Of a DNA stretch of 64,000 nt, positions 49,633-56,520 are shown in pieces. A program made the translations under genes and the position numbers. Each line of letters starts with the position of its first letter. Position 1 is the stretch's first letter. This DNA comes from Clostridia bacterium (GTDB taxonomy: Bacteria; Bacillota; Clostridia; Christensenellales; Borkfalkiaceae). The notes beneath the pieces are model-generated. The model was not told the origin of the DNA. It searched no databases and saw only the letters and a list, made by a program, of their open reading frames with translations. The stretch spans positions 19,394 through 83,393 of the forward strand of contig JAFTWU010000005.1 of NCBI GenBank assembly GCA_017465145.1. The letters are read 5' to 3'.

Positions 49633-51468
49633 ATGAAAATTAAGAACGTAAAAAGAACATTGGTAAGCAGTGCAATAGCGCTTGTCGTTAGTTGCAGTAT
49701 GCTTATCGGCACGACTTTTGCTTGGTTTACCGATTCTGCAACAAGTGGCGTAAACACCATTAAGTCAGGCAATTTAGACGTTGGTTTAACCTATACCAAC
49801 TCTTATAACGGTATTTCAGAAGAAGTTGCTGAAGATACGAAAATTTTTATGGATATTAACGGCGAACCGATTTTATGGGAACCGGGTGCTTTTGCAAGCG
49901 GTCGCTTTGAAGTATCGAACGACGGATTGTTGGCATTAAAATATCAACTTAAAATTATTCAAGCTAACGCAACAAAAACTAAGTCGGGTAAAACTCTTGC
50001 CGACGCATTGTCCGTTTACGCGCTATTACGCAACAAATCTACCGGTACGGACGACGTTATGCAAGATGAAAACTTGCAAAATTTACAAATAGATTCCGCT
50101 ATCCCTGAATACGATCCTGCAAATATGCCTTCGTTTAAGAACGGTTTTAGCGTTGAAGCTTTCCTTTTGCCAGGTGAATCTATTACATATGAAATAGGCG
50201 TATGCTGGTTGCCAAGCGAAAAGGATAACGAATTTAACGTTGCTGGTGGCTTATCTTTAGATTTTGCAGTATCTTTGGTAGCAACACAAGTTTCTTATGA
50301 AAACGACGGCGACGGGTTTATTTACGACGTGGGTGCGCAATTCCCTGAAACTCCCGTAATACCTGAAAAATGGGACGGCTCTGTTGATACGTCTTGGTAC
50401 AACGCAGAAGCAACGGAATTTAAGTTGTATACAGCAGAAGAGATAGCGGGTTTAGCACAACTTGTAGATTCTGGTGAAACGTTTGAAGGGAAAACGATTA
50501 AACTTGAAAGTGACCTTGACCTTTCCGCAGATGGCAAGTGTTTTGAGCCTATCGGAAGTTATAGAAAAGATAAACCTTTTAAGGGAACATTCGACGGTAA
50601 TGGGCACACTATTAGCAATATGTCGCAAAATACTTGGGCGTTAGACAACGGCTATTCTTATGGTGACTTAGGCTTAGGTTTATTTGGGGCGGTTGAAGAC
50701 GCGATTATTAAAAACGTAACGCTAGACGGCGCTGAAATTTCTGGTGAATCTGCTATTTGTGGAACTGTCGTTGGGTGCGCTTACGGTGATTGTACTTTTG
50801 AAAATATTACGGTAACTAATACTAAATGCAACGATTATCAATATTATGCAGGCGGTGTTGTAGGATGGGCTTCAGGTAATCACGTTTATAAAAATATCGT
50901 TATAGATGAGTCTACCACAATTGGTGGTCAATGGGGCGACTTTGGTAATGCTAACGGTGGCATTATTGGTGGTGCAGGAGCAAGTGGAACGTATCATTTT
51001 GAAGATTGTACCGTTGCTTGCCGTATTGATGCTGTAAACGACATTGTTTCTGCATATCAATGGCATTGTTATCGCAATAGTGGTATGTTGATTGGTAATA
51101 CTGGTCATACGGAAACGGGCGATGCAGTAACTAACGCGGCTGCGCCTAACGTAACTTGTACAAACGTAACCGTAATATATGGTGAATGGGCAAATTATAC
51201 ATACTGCGAATTTGCTGGTACGGGTTATCCTTACGTTAGAGTTCAAGCAGGCGTAAGTGCTGATGCTTACACAAACGTAAGATACGGTCATCCAACTGAT
51301 GCTAATGGCAACGCGGTCGTTGATGATAATCACGTTCATAACGACGGCGAGGATCATCATCTTCTAATCGCATTTGACCAACTGTTCGGCGGTAAAGCAG
51401 ATCACCGCTATTGTCAATACGGTATCGCTACTCATCCTGGTGTAACCGTTATTTACAATAACAAATAA
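49633..51468 (+). CDS. TasA-type exported protein with beta-helix repeats
   Basis: This is a 611-residue protein. The N-terminus is a SipW-cognate signal peptide (RTLVSSAIALVVSCSMLIGT, then TFAWFTDSATSGVNTIKSG). A TasA/camelysin-like beta-sandwich spans to about residue 220. A linker with CCGGT-free, Pro/Asp-rich sequence leads to a C-terminal part (about 255-560) with GLUG-like, glycine-rich beta-helix repeats (FKGTFDGNGHTISNM, LGLFGAVEDAIIKNVTLDGA). It is probably a surface or matrix protein; fibre formation is not shown. CAAGGAGGT precedes the ATG. It ends in a terminator. Confidence 0.85.
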   Translation: MKIKNVKRTLVSSAIALVVSCSMLIGTTFAWFTDSATSGVNTIKSGNLDVGLTYTNSYNGISEEVAEDTKIFMDINGEPILWEPGAFASGRFEVSNDGLLALKYQLKIIQANATKTKSGKTLADALSVYALLRNKSTGTDDVMQDENLQNLQIDSAIPEYDPANMPSFKNGFSVEAFLLPGESITYEIGVCWLPSEKDNEFNVAGGLSLDFAVSLVATQVSYENDGDGFIYDVGAQFPETPVIPEKWDGSVDTSWYNAEATEFKLYTAEEIAGLAQLVDSGETFEGKTIKLESDLDLSADGKCFEPIGSYRKDKPFKGTFDGNGHTISNMSQNTWALDNGYSYGDLGLGLFGAVEDAIIKNVTLDGAEISGESAICGTVVGCAYGDCTFENITVTNTKCNDYQYYAGGVVGWASGNHVYKNIVIDESTTIGGQWGDFGNANGGIIGGAGASGTYHFEDCTVACRIDAVNDIVSAYQWHCYRNSGMLIGNTGHTETGDAVTNAAAPNVTCTNVTVIYGEWANYTYCEFAGTGYPYVRVQAGVSADAYTNVRYGHPTDANGNAVVDDNHVHNDGEDHHLLIAFDQLFGGKADHRYCQYGIATHPGVTVIYNNK

Positions 51469-51488
51469 ATAAAAATATGTAAATAAGC

Positions 51489-51525
51489 AAAAGGCAAGCC
51501 GTTTTAGGCTTGCCTTTTAATTTTA
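51489..51525 (+). terminator. intrinsic terminator of the SipW/TasA-like operon
   Basis: The perfect 12-bp stem AAAAGGCAAGCC/GGCTTGCCTTTT is followed by AATTTT. Confidence 0.85.
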
Positions 51526-51613
51526 ATATTCAGTTGTGGGTGTTTGCTTTTTTGTATTCTTTGGGATAGGGGGTTATTTTTATAAGCGCATTTTAGTTTT
51601 ATTTAATAATGGC

Positions 51614-52402
51614 TTAAACAACTCTTCTTGCCGTTATGTAATAACCCCAACGGGTGTTTGATATAGGTTCTATAACGGCGTGGTCGCTTGCCGTGTGTAA
51701 AATATAGTTGTTGCCAAAATAAATTCCAACGTGCCCTATTCTTTCGTTGCCCGATAAGTTCTTGCGCGATTCGTTTGTAAAGAACATAAGGTCGCCACGC
51801 TTTAAGTCGCTTTTTTTAACCGCCGTGCCGTTATAGGCTTGCGCGCGGGACGTTACGTCTAGAATAATGCCGTTAGTCTTATAGTAAATATAAAGAACTA
51901 GGGCAGAACAGTCGTACTTTCCGTGAACGTAATCACTATTTAATTTTCCGTTTCCCCAATGGTATCTTTGACTGCCCCAAACGTAAGGGTATCCAAGAAG
52001 AGACGCGCCAAGTTCTATGGCTTTTTCTATTTTGTCGTCTTCAGCGGATATTTCCATAATATCGCAGTAAGGCGCGTAAACGTAGGCAACCTTTTCTTTA
52101 TATATCGTTTTATAAAAGTCATTTACCTTTTCGGTAAAAACTACCGCGTCGTTTTTGTCAAGCGTGCCGACAACCGTTCCGCTTGTGCTTGCGCTAGCGC
52201 GTATTCTTAAACCGTTAACCGTAGATACGGCGTAGTATTTTTTCTTTTCTTCGTTTTCTTCAAATTCTGGCAAAGAAGGAGCGAAGTCGTTAGAAGGAGC
52301 GTTTATATTAGGAGCGTCCATAGTTATATCACCGCTTACCTTACCGCACCCCCAAAGAGAAACTGTAAAAAGCAAACAAAATATAATAATTAAACGTTTC
52401 AT
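51614..52402 (-). CDS. NlpC/P60 lipoprotein with SH3 domain
   Basis: This is a 262-residue protein. ATG 52402 starts the signal peptide (MKRLIIIF, lipobox LWGC); a longer frame reads through the promoter. An SH3b domain spans about residues 55-115 (VSTVNGLRIRASASTSGTVV). The NlpC/P60 peptidase follows, with the catalytic Cys in GKYDCSALVLYI, His in RIGHVGIYF and a third polar residue in ILHTASDH. It cleaves peptidoglycan stem peptides at the surface, for growth, division or spore germination. No ribosome binding site precedes the ATG; see the promoter entry. Confidence 0.92.
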   Translation of the reverse strand: MKRLIIIFCLLFTVSLWGCGKVSGDITMDAPNINAPSNDFAPSLPEFEENEEKKKYYAVSTVNGLRIRASASTSGTVVGTLDKNDAVVFTEKVNDFYKTIYKEKVAYVYAPYCDIMEISAEDDKIEKAIELGASLLGYPYVWGSQRYHWGNGKLNSDYVHGKYDCSALVLYIYYKTNGIILDVTSRAQAYNGTAVKKSDLKRGDLMFFTNESRKNLSGNERIGHVGIYFGNNYILHTASDHAVIEPISNTRWGYYITARRVV

Positions 52403-52408
52403 GGCTAT

Positions 52409-52438
52409 ATTATAAAATAGGCTATACAGTAAAATCAA
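52409..52438 (-). promoter_or_regulatory. promoter of the NlpC/P60 gene, leaderless arrangement
   Basis: On the minus strand TTGATT (52433-52438), 18 nt, TATAAT (52409-52414), then 6 nt to the ATG at 52402. Confidence 0.65.
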
Positions 52439-52489
52439 TAGGAGATAATTGGTAATCGTTTGGTAACTTTTGCCATTATAAAATGGCGA

Positions 52490-52525
52490 AAAAACAAAAA
52501 AAGGCGGTCGAAAAGACTGCCTTTT
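52490..52525 (-). terminator. intrinsic terminator of the XRE gene
   Basis: On the minus strand AAAAGGCAGTC/GACCGCCTTTT pairs with one G-T wobble or mismatch and is followed by TTTGTTTTTT. Confidence 0.7.
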
Positions 52526-52548
52526 AATTTTTAATGGTTAACCTAGGT

Positions 52549-52854
52549 TTAGTCAAGGTTTTTACATAAATCTATAACTGCGGTTTTGCTCTTTGATGAT
52601 AAATTGCGGTAGTGGTGTAAAAGTTCTTTTTCATCGTCAGACGTAACTTCGCCATAATTATCGTCGGCGAAAAATTGCGCCAACGTTATGCCAAGTGCGT
52701 CGCATATAGCGGAAAGTGTTGTAATAGACGGCAAAGTTTTTCTTGAAAACATATTCGTTAGGGTAGAATTGGTTACGCCTGCTTCCAAAGACAATTTATA
52801 AATTGACCATCCTTTTTGCTTTATTAATTGTTCAATTCTATTTAATATATCCAT
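52549..52854 (-). CDS. XRE family transcriptional regulator
   Basis: This is a 101-residue protein. An N-terminal Cro/C1-type helix-turn-helix (WSIYKLSLEAGVTNSTLTNM, then FSRKTLPSITTLSAICDALG) is followed by a short C-terminal segment (LLHYRNLSSKSKTAVIDLCK). TAGGTGG precedes the ATG. It is divergent from a small lipoprotein gene, with ACATnTGTGT-type dyads in the gap, and probably represses both genes. Confidence 0.9.
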   Translation of the reverse strand: MDILNRIEQLIKQKGWSIYKLSLEAGVTNSTLTNMFSRKTLPSITTLSAICDALGITLAQFFADDNYGEVTSDDEKELLHHYRNLSSKSKTAVIDLCKNLD

Positions 52855-52881
52855 AAAACCACCTATGTAAGAATTATACTA

Positions 52882-52942
52882 TACATTTGTGTAAAAAATA
52901 AAACCCAAAACCGTTGACAATATAATACATATGTGTTATAAT
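52882..52942 (+). promoter_or_regulatory. promoter of the small lipoprotein and two operator sites
   Basis: TTGACA (52914-52919), 17 nt, TATAAT (52937-52942). TACATTTGTGTA (52882-52893) and TACATATGTGTT (52926-52937) share a near-palindromic core; the second lies in the promoter spacer. They are likely sites for the divergent XRE protein. Confidence 0.6.
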
Positions 52943-52973
52943 GCAAATACAAAAAAACAAAAGGAGAGTTTTT

Positions 52974-53411
52974 ATGAAGAAAATTTTAAAAGGATTTACA
53001 ATGGTGCTAGTTCTTATTTGTACTGCTATGTCGTTTGCGGGCTGTATGAAAATTGACTGGGTGAGTGCAGGCGATAAGCTTATCAACAAGGGGTTTGATG
53101 TGCACTCAGAGACTGATATCGACGATATTGAGTGGTATCTTGAAGATTGTTTGATAAACGGTGACTCAATAGTTGTTGCGCCCGAAGACGTAAATCGTTT
53201 ATTGATAGCTGAAAAAAGAGGTGATACTGCTATTCTTTTTGTAGTGTTCTGTAAAAATGAGGATGCAGCTAAGAGAGTTGAAGAAAGATGTGAAGAAATA
53301 AGAATTGAGTTTGCTTATGAATTTTATATGAGTGCAGACGATGTTAAATGTGGCAGAGATGGCAAGGTTGCTTACATTGGTCATAAAGATGCAGTAAAGG
53401 CTGCAAAATAA
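52974..53411 (+). CDS. small lipoprotein of unknown function
   Basis: This is a 145-residue protein. ATG 52974 follows AAGGAG. The signal peptide MKKILKGFTMVLVLICTAMS ends at lipobox FAGC. The mature part is acidic and alternates strands and helices (DIEWYLEDCL, AILFVVFCKNEDAAKRVEER); I do not recognise a family. GC content is lower than around it. It is paired with the divergent XRE gene. Its terminator is immediately followed by the tRNA-tail array. Confidence 0.75.
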   Translation: MKKILKGFTMVLVLICTAMSFAGCMKIDWVSAGDKLINKGFDVHSETDIDDIEWYLEDCLINGDSIVVAPEDVNRLLIAEKRGDTAILFVVFCKNEDAAKRVEERCEEIRIEFAYEFYMSADDVKCGRDGKVAYIGHKDAVKAAK

Positions 53412-53424
53412 TTATTAAACACAA

Positions 53425-53455
53425 AAAAGGTGGCGAAAAGCCACCTTTTAATTAT
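53425..53455. terminator. bidirectional terminator
   Basis: The perfect stem AAAAGGTGGC/GCCACCTTTT with loop GAAAA ends the lipoprotein gene and, on the minus strand, follows the tail of unit 1 of the array. Confidence 0.8.
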
Positions 53456-53458
53456 TAA

Positions 53459-53571
53459 TGGTGCGGAAGGGGGATAAAGGGACTTGCTCCGTAACCTGCG
53501 GTTACTATCACGCCCACTCGCTAAAATATGCGGAGCAACGCATATTTCTTAACGCTCGCGTTCAAGTCCCT
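53459..53571 (-). repeat. tRNA-Leu-tail structured unit 1
   Basis: Read on the minus strand: AGGGACTTG (53478-53486 complement) pairs with CAAGTCCCT, enclosing hairpins AAATATGCG/CGCATATTT and GTAACC/GGTTAC. The unit ends with the tRNA-Leu 3' end CAAGTCCCTTTAT...CCGCACCA, here interrupted by 7 extra bases. Positions 53475-53571 are identical over 97 bp to 53810-53906 (unit 3). A terminator hairpin (53425-53455) follows its tail. Confidence 0.75.
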
Positions 53572-53586
53572 AAACAACATAAAGCA

Positions 53587-53617
53587 AAACAAGGCGACCA
53601 AAAAGGTCGCCTTGTTT
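53587..53617 (-). terminator. hairpin after the tail of unit 2
   Basis: AAACAAGGCGACC/GGTCGCCTTGTTT is a perfect 13-bp stem with loop AAAAA. On the minus strand it lies 5 nt after the CCA of unit 2. Confidence 0.7.
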
Positions 53618-53621
53618 CACT

Positions 53622-53736
53622 TGGTGCGGATAAAGGGACTTTCGCTCTGTGGCGACCATACCCGACAAACAGTTCACAGGACTGTTTGCCCTACGGGAAA
53701 TTGCCAAAGCAATTTTCTCCCTATTCAACTCCCTTT
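53622..53736 (-). repeat. tRNA-Leu-tail structured unit 2
   Basis: TGGTGCGGATAAAGGGACTT (53622-53641) is the complement of the tRNA-Leu 3' end. The outer stem AAAGGGA/TCCCTTT (53632-53638 and 53730-53736) encloses two hairpins: CAAACAGT/ACTGTTTG (53666-53688) and AAATTGC/GCAATTT (53698-53715). The inner sequence differs from units 1 and 3 but the architecture is the same. Confidence 0.7.
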
Positions 53737-53757
53737 TTTATTTACACATAACAAAAA

Positions 53758-53800
53758 AAGAGTTCCACAACAAACCTTTCGGTTCGTTTTAGAACTCTTT
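53758..53800 (-). terminator. hairpin after the tail of unit 3
   Basis: AAGAGTTC/GAACTCTT encloses a smaller AACC/GGTT stem; on the minus strand it is followed by a T run. Confidence 0.65.
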
Positions 53801-53907
53801 TGGTGCGGATAAAGGGACTTGCTCCGTAACCTGCGGTTACTATCACGCCCACTCGCTAAAATATGCGGAGCAACGCATATTTCTTAACGCTCGCGTTCAA
53901 GTCCCTT
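53801..53907 (-). repeat. tRNA-Leu-tail structured unit 3
   Basis: TGGTGCGGATAAAGGGACTT (53801-53820) copies the tRNA-Leu 3' end exactly. The outer stem AAGGGACTTG/CAAGTCCCTT (53812-53821 and 53898-53907) is perfect. Inside are GTAACC/GGTTAC (53826-53840) and AAATATGCG/CGCATATTT (53859-53882). 97 bp are identical to unit 1, implying recent duplication. Confidence 0.75.
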
Positions 53908-53924
53908 ACACATTAACTACAAAA

Positions 53925-53965
53925 CAAAAAACTCAAACCAAGCAAAAGCCTGATTTGAGTTTTCT
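53925..53965 (-). terminator. intrinsic terminator of tRNA-Leu
   Basis: On the minus strand AAAACTCAAA/TTTGAGTTTT with an inner imperfect stem is followed by TTG. It lies directly after the tRNA CCA. Confidence 0.75.
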
Positions 53966-53967
53966 GT

Positions 53968-54050
53968 TGGTGCGGATAAAGGGACTTGAACCCCCACGGT
54001 CTCCCACTAGATCCTAAGTCTAGCGCGTCTGCCAATTCCGCCATATCCGC
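53968..54050 (-). tRNA. tRNA-Leu (TAG anticodon)
   Basis: This is an 83-nt class II tRNA with encoded CCA. The acceptor stem is GCGGATA/TATCCGC, the anticodon loop CTTAGGA carries TAG (reads CUA), a long variable arm is present, and the T loop is TTCAAGT. Downstream on its own strand lie three structured units each ending with a copy of its 3' end. Confidence 0.95.
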
Positions 54051-54141
54051 ACTCTGCCCTAAAAACAAGGGCAATTCACATTTTATCACAAATTTAATAA
54101 AAGTCAAACGATTTTAACCGTTTATTTCATTTTTAATTAAC

Positions 54142-55311
54142 TTAAATTATCAACATATGGTTTTCGTTAGCCTTTCCACCCGTTGCCAAGTTATAAAGGT
54201 CGTTTGCCAAAACGTCTATTTCAAAGCAATTTTTAGCCGTCTTTTTAAGTTTATCGCAGTCGCTTTTTCTAGTAAGCAGGGGAACGGAACTCTTTTCAGC
54301 AATTACGGATAGTAAATCCATACTTTCTTTTTTAACCGCCAAAACCTTAGCGTAAAGCGGTTCTTTTAAGCACTCGTCGGTAAAATCTTTGGTAATGCCA
54401 AGCATATTTGCTATAAGTATGCGCCTAACTCTTGCAGAAGAATATCGTTTGGTAGATACCTTTTCTATCAAGCCGTCTAACGTTTTATTATCCTTACAAA
54501 GTGCTTTAATGCGGTTTTCTAATCCTTCGGTGCAATCGGGCACTTTAGCCATTTGTTCGGCGGGGGTTGTGATAGCGTGCGCCAAAATCATTTTTTCAAA
54601 ACCAAATGGATAAACGCAGTTTTTAATATCTTCAAACACAAACGGGGGAAGGTTGCCTTTCGTTTTTTTCGCAAGCCCAGATTTTACCGCGCTACGAATA
54701 CTAGTCGCGCTAGTTACACCCTTTTTCAAAACTCCGTCGTTATGGTCGCCCGTGCGAATCATAGGGTAAATTTCAACGGGGTTATCGTATAAAAGGGTGG
54801 CTTTGGTATATTCTAAACCTAAAATATTATTTGGCAAAGAAATTAATTCTTCGTCGTGTTCGCCACTTTTAATAGCGTTAAACTTTGCTTTCGCTAGTGA
54901 AACGCCGTTTGCAAGGTTTTCTTTTAGAGCGCGCTTAAACTCTTTGCTTTCGTTATTCATTGCGGTTGCAAGGCTAACGTATTCTTGCTTTTTGCCACTT
55001 TCTACACCAAAACACAAGCCGTCTACCACGTTAAGCCCGTTTATAACTTTAACGCCACCTTTAGCAAATACTTCTGCATTAGCCGTTGCAAAAACGGTGG
55101 GTAGTTCTATAACCACGTCCGCCCCCGCTAAAATAGCGTGCTTAGCGCGGGTGAACTTGTTTAAAATAGCAGGTTCACCGCGTTGGCAAAAGTTACCGCT
55201 CATAATAACGATAAGTTTTTCCGCACCTAGCGTCTTTTTAATATACTCTAGGTGTTTCAAATGCCCCAAGTGAAAGGGATTATATTCAGTTATACACGCG
55301 CAAATTTTCAT
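54142..55311 (-). CDS. tmcAL: tRNA(Met) cytidine acetate ligase TmcAL (YlbM)
   Basis: This is a 389-residue protein. The nucleotidyltransferase start is CACITEYNPFHLGHLKHLEY, then VIMSGNFCQRGEPAILNKF and GADVVIELPTVFATANAE. In Bacillus it forms N4-acetylcytidine at the wobble position of elongator tRNA-Met, using acetate and ATP. An adjacent acetate-producing pair (pta-ackA) is divergent. AAGGGG lies about 15 nt before the ATG, a long spacing. Confidence 0.92.
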   Translation of the reverse strand: MKICACITEYNPFHLGHLKHLEYIKKTLGAEKLIVIMSGNFCQRGEPAILNKFTRAKHAILAGADVVIELPTVFATANAEVFAKGGVKVINGLNVVDGLCFGVESGKKQEYVSLATAMNNESKEFKRALKENLANGVSLAKAKFNAIKSGEHDEELISLPNNILGLEYTKATLLYDNPVEIYPMIRTGDHNDGVLKKGVTSATSIRSAVKSGLAKKTKGNLPPFVFEDIKNCVYPFGFEKMILAHAITTPAEQMAKVPDCTEGLENRIKALCKDNKTLDGLIEKVSTKRYSSARVRRILIANMLGITKDFTDECLKEPLYAKVLAVKKESMDLLSVIAEKSSVPLLTRKSDCDKLKKTAKNCFEIDVLANDLYNLATGGKANENHMLII

Positions 55312-55340
55312 AAAAAATTCAAAAACCCCTTAACTATTAT

Positions 55341-55369
55341 TTTACTTTTTAGTTTAAATGTTGTAAAAT
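55341..55369 (+). promoter_or_regulatory. promoter of pta-ackA
   Basis: TTTACT (55341-55346), 17 nt, TAAAAT (55364-55369). Confidence 0.6.
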
Positions 55370-55451
55370 ATAATGGTCAATAATTATTTTACACTATTTT
55401 TCACAAAAAACAAAATGATTTTATAAAAATATATAAGGAGCGTTCAATATT

Positions 55452-56489
55452 ATGGCAGGCGTTTTAGAAAATATTAAAAAACGTGCAAGTTTAAAAAATA
55501 AGAACATCGTTTTACCCGAAGGTGAAGACAGTCGTGTTGTCGTTGCCGCTGCGCAAGCAGTTAAAGAAGGTCTTGCAAAAGTTACCCTTTTAGGTAACCC
55601 AGAAGAAATTGCAAAGGCTAACCCCACCGTTGACCTTAGCGGTGTAAACGTTATCGACCCCGTAACCTATGCTAAAACTGATGATTACGCTGCAATCTTG
55701 TTTGAAGCAAGAAAGGGCAAAATCAATAAAAAGACGGGTCTTCCCGAATATGCGGATATCCCTGCAGCAAGGGCGTCAATTCTTAAAGACTATACTATGT
55801 ACGCTGCGCTTATGCTTAAAGCGGGTGACGTTGACGGTTTAGTATCAGGCGCTTGCCACTCTACCGCAAACACCTTGCGCCCCGGTCTTCAAGTTATTAA
55901 AACTATGCCCGGTATCAACACGGTATCAAGCAGTTTCGTAATGATTGCCCCCGAAGGTTATAACGAATATATCCCCGACGGCGTTGCAGTATTTGCTGAC
56001 TGTGCTATCAATATTGAACCAGACGCTCAACAACTTGCAGATATCGCTATTTCTTCAGCAGAAACGGCAAAATCTATCGCAGGTTTAGAACCCCGCGTTG
56101 CAATGCTTTCTTTCTCTACTAAAGGCTCTGGCAACGACGACAAGTTCTTTAAGTCAGTTCCCAAAATGCAAGAAGCAACGGCTATCGCTAAGGCTCAAGC
56201 ACCCGACCTTATTTTAGACGGTGAATTCCAATTCGATGCTGCGGTTGCACCCGAAGTTGGCAAGCTTAAAGCACCCGATTCTAAGGTTGCAGGTAATGCA
56301 AACGTATTCGTATTCCCCAATATTAACGCGGGCAATATCGGTTATAAAATTGCACAACGTTTCGGCAAGTTCTTGGCGCTTGGTCCTATTTGCCAAGGCT
56401 TTGCAAAACCCATCAACGACTTATCACGCGGTTGCAGTGTAGAAGACGTTATCGCGGTAATCGCTATCACCGCACTTCAAGCAGAATAA
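55452..56489 (+). CDS. pta: phosphate acetyltransferase
   Basis: This is a 345-residue protein with the single PTA_PTB domain of the short clostridial type. Signatures are KNIVLPEGEDSRVVVAAAQA near the start, GDVDGLVSGACHSTANTLRP in the middle and VFPNINAGNIGYKIAQRF near the end. It converts acetyl-CoA and phosphate to acetyl phosphate. It is directly upstream of ackA (31 nt), so the pair makes acetate and ATP. Strong codon bias suggests high expression. AAGGAGCG precedes the ATG. Confidence 0.97.
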   Translation: MAGVLENIKKRASLKNKNIVLPEGEDSRVVVAAAQAVKEGLAKVTLLGNPEEIAKANPTVDLSGVNVIDPVTYAKTDDYAAILFEARKGKINKKTGLPEYADIPAARASILKDYTMYAALMLKAGDVDGLVSGACHSTANTLRPGLQVIKTMPGINTVSSSFVMIAPEGYNEYIPDGVAVFADCAINIEPDAQQLADIAISSAETAKSIAGLEPRVAMLSFSTKGSGNDDKFFKSVPKMQEATAIAKAQAPDLILDGEFQFDAAVAPEVGKLKAPDSKVAGNANVFVFPNINAGNIGYKIAQRFGKFLALGPICQGFAKPINDLSRGCSVEDVIAVIAITALQAE

Positions 56490-56520
56490 TTTAGTACAAT
56501 AAACATAAGGAAATATAGTA

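Noticed and set aside
50872-51360. 162-residue frame on the minus strand of the TasA-type gene
   Set aside because: It is antisense to a clear coding region with repeats, has no ribosome binding site and an unnatural Ile/Thr/Ser-rich composition.
47982-53411. Prophage region, because of several XRE regulators
   Set aside because: No integrase, terminase, capsid or tail genes are seen; each regulator pairs with a surface or lipoprotein gene.
53458-53812. Open frames across the tRNA-tail array that could be called small proteins
   Set aside because: They are made of repeated structured units and terminators, have no ribosome binding site, and change with the unit sequence.
53459-53907. CRISPR-like array
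   Set aside because: Units are 97-113 bp, only two are identical, spacing segments are terminators, and no cas genes are present.
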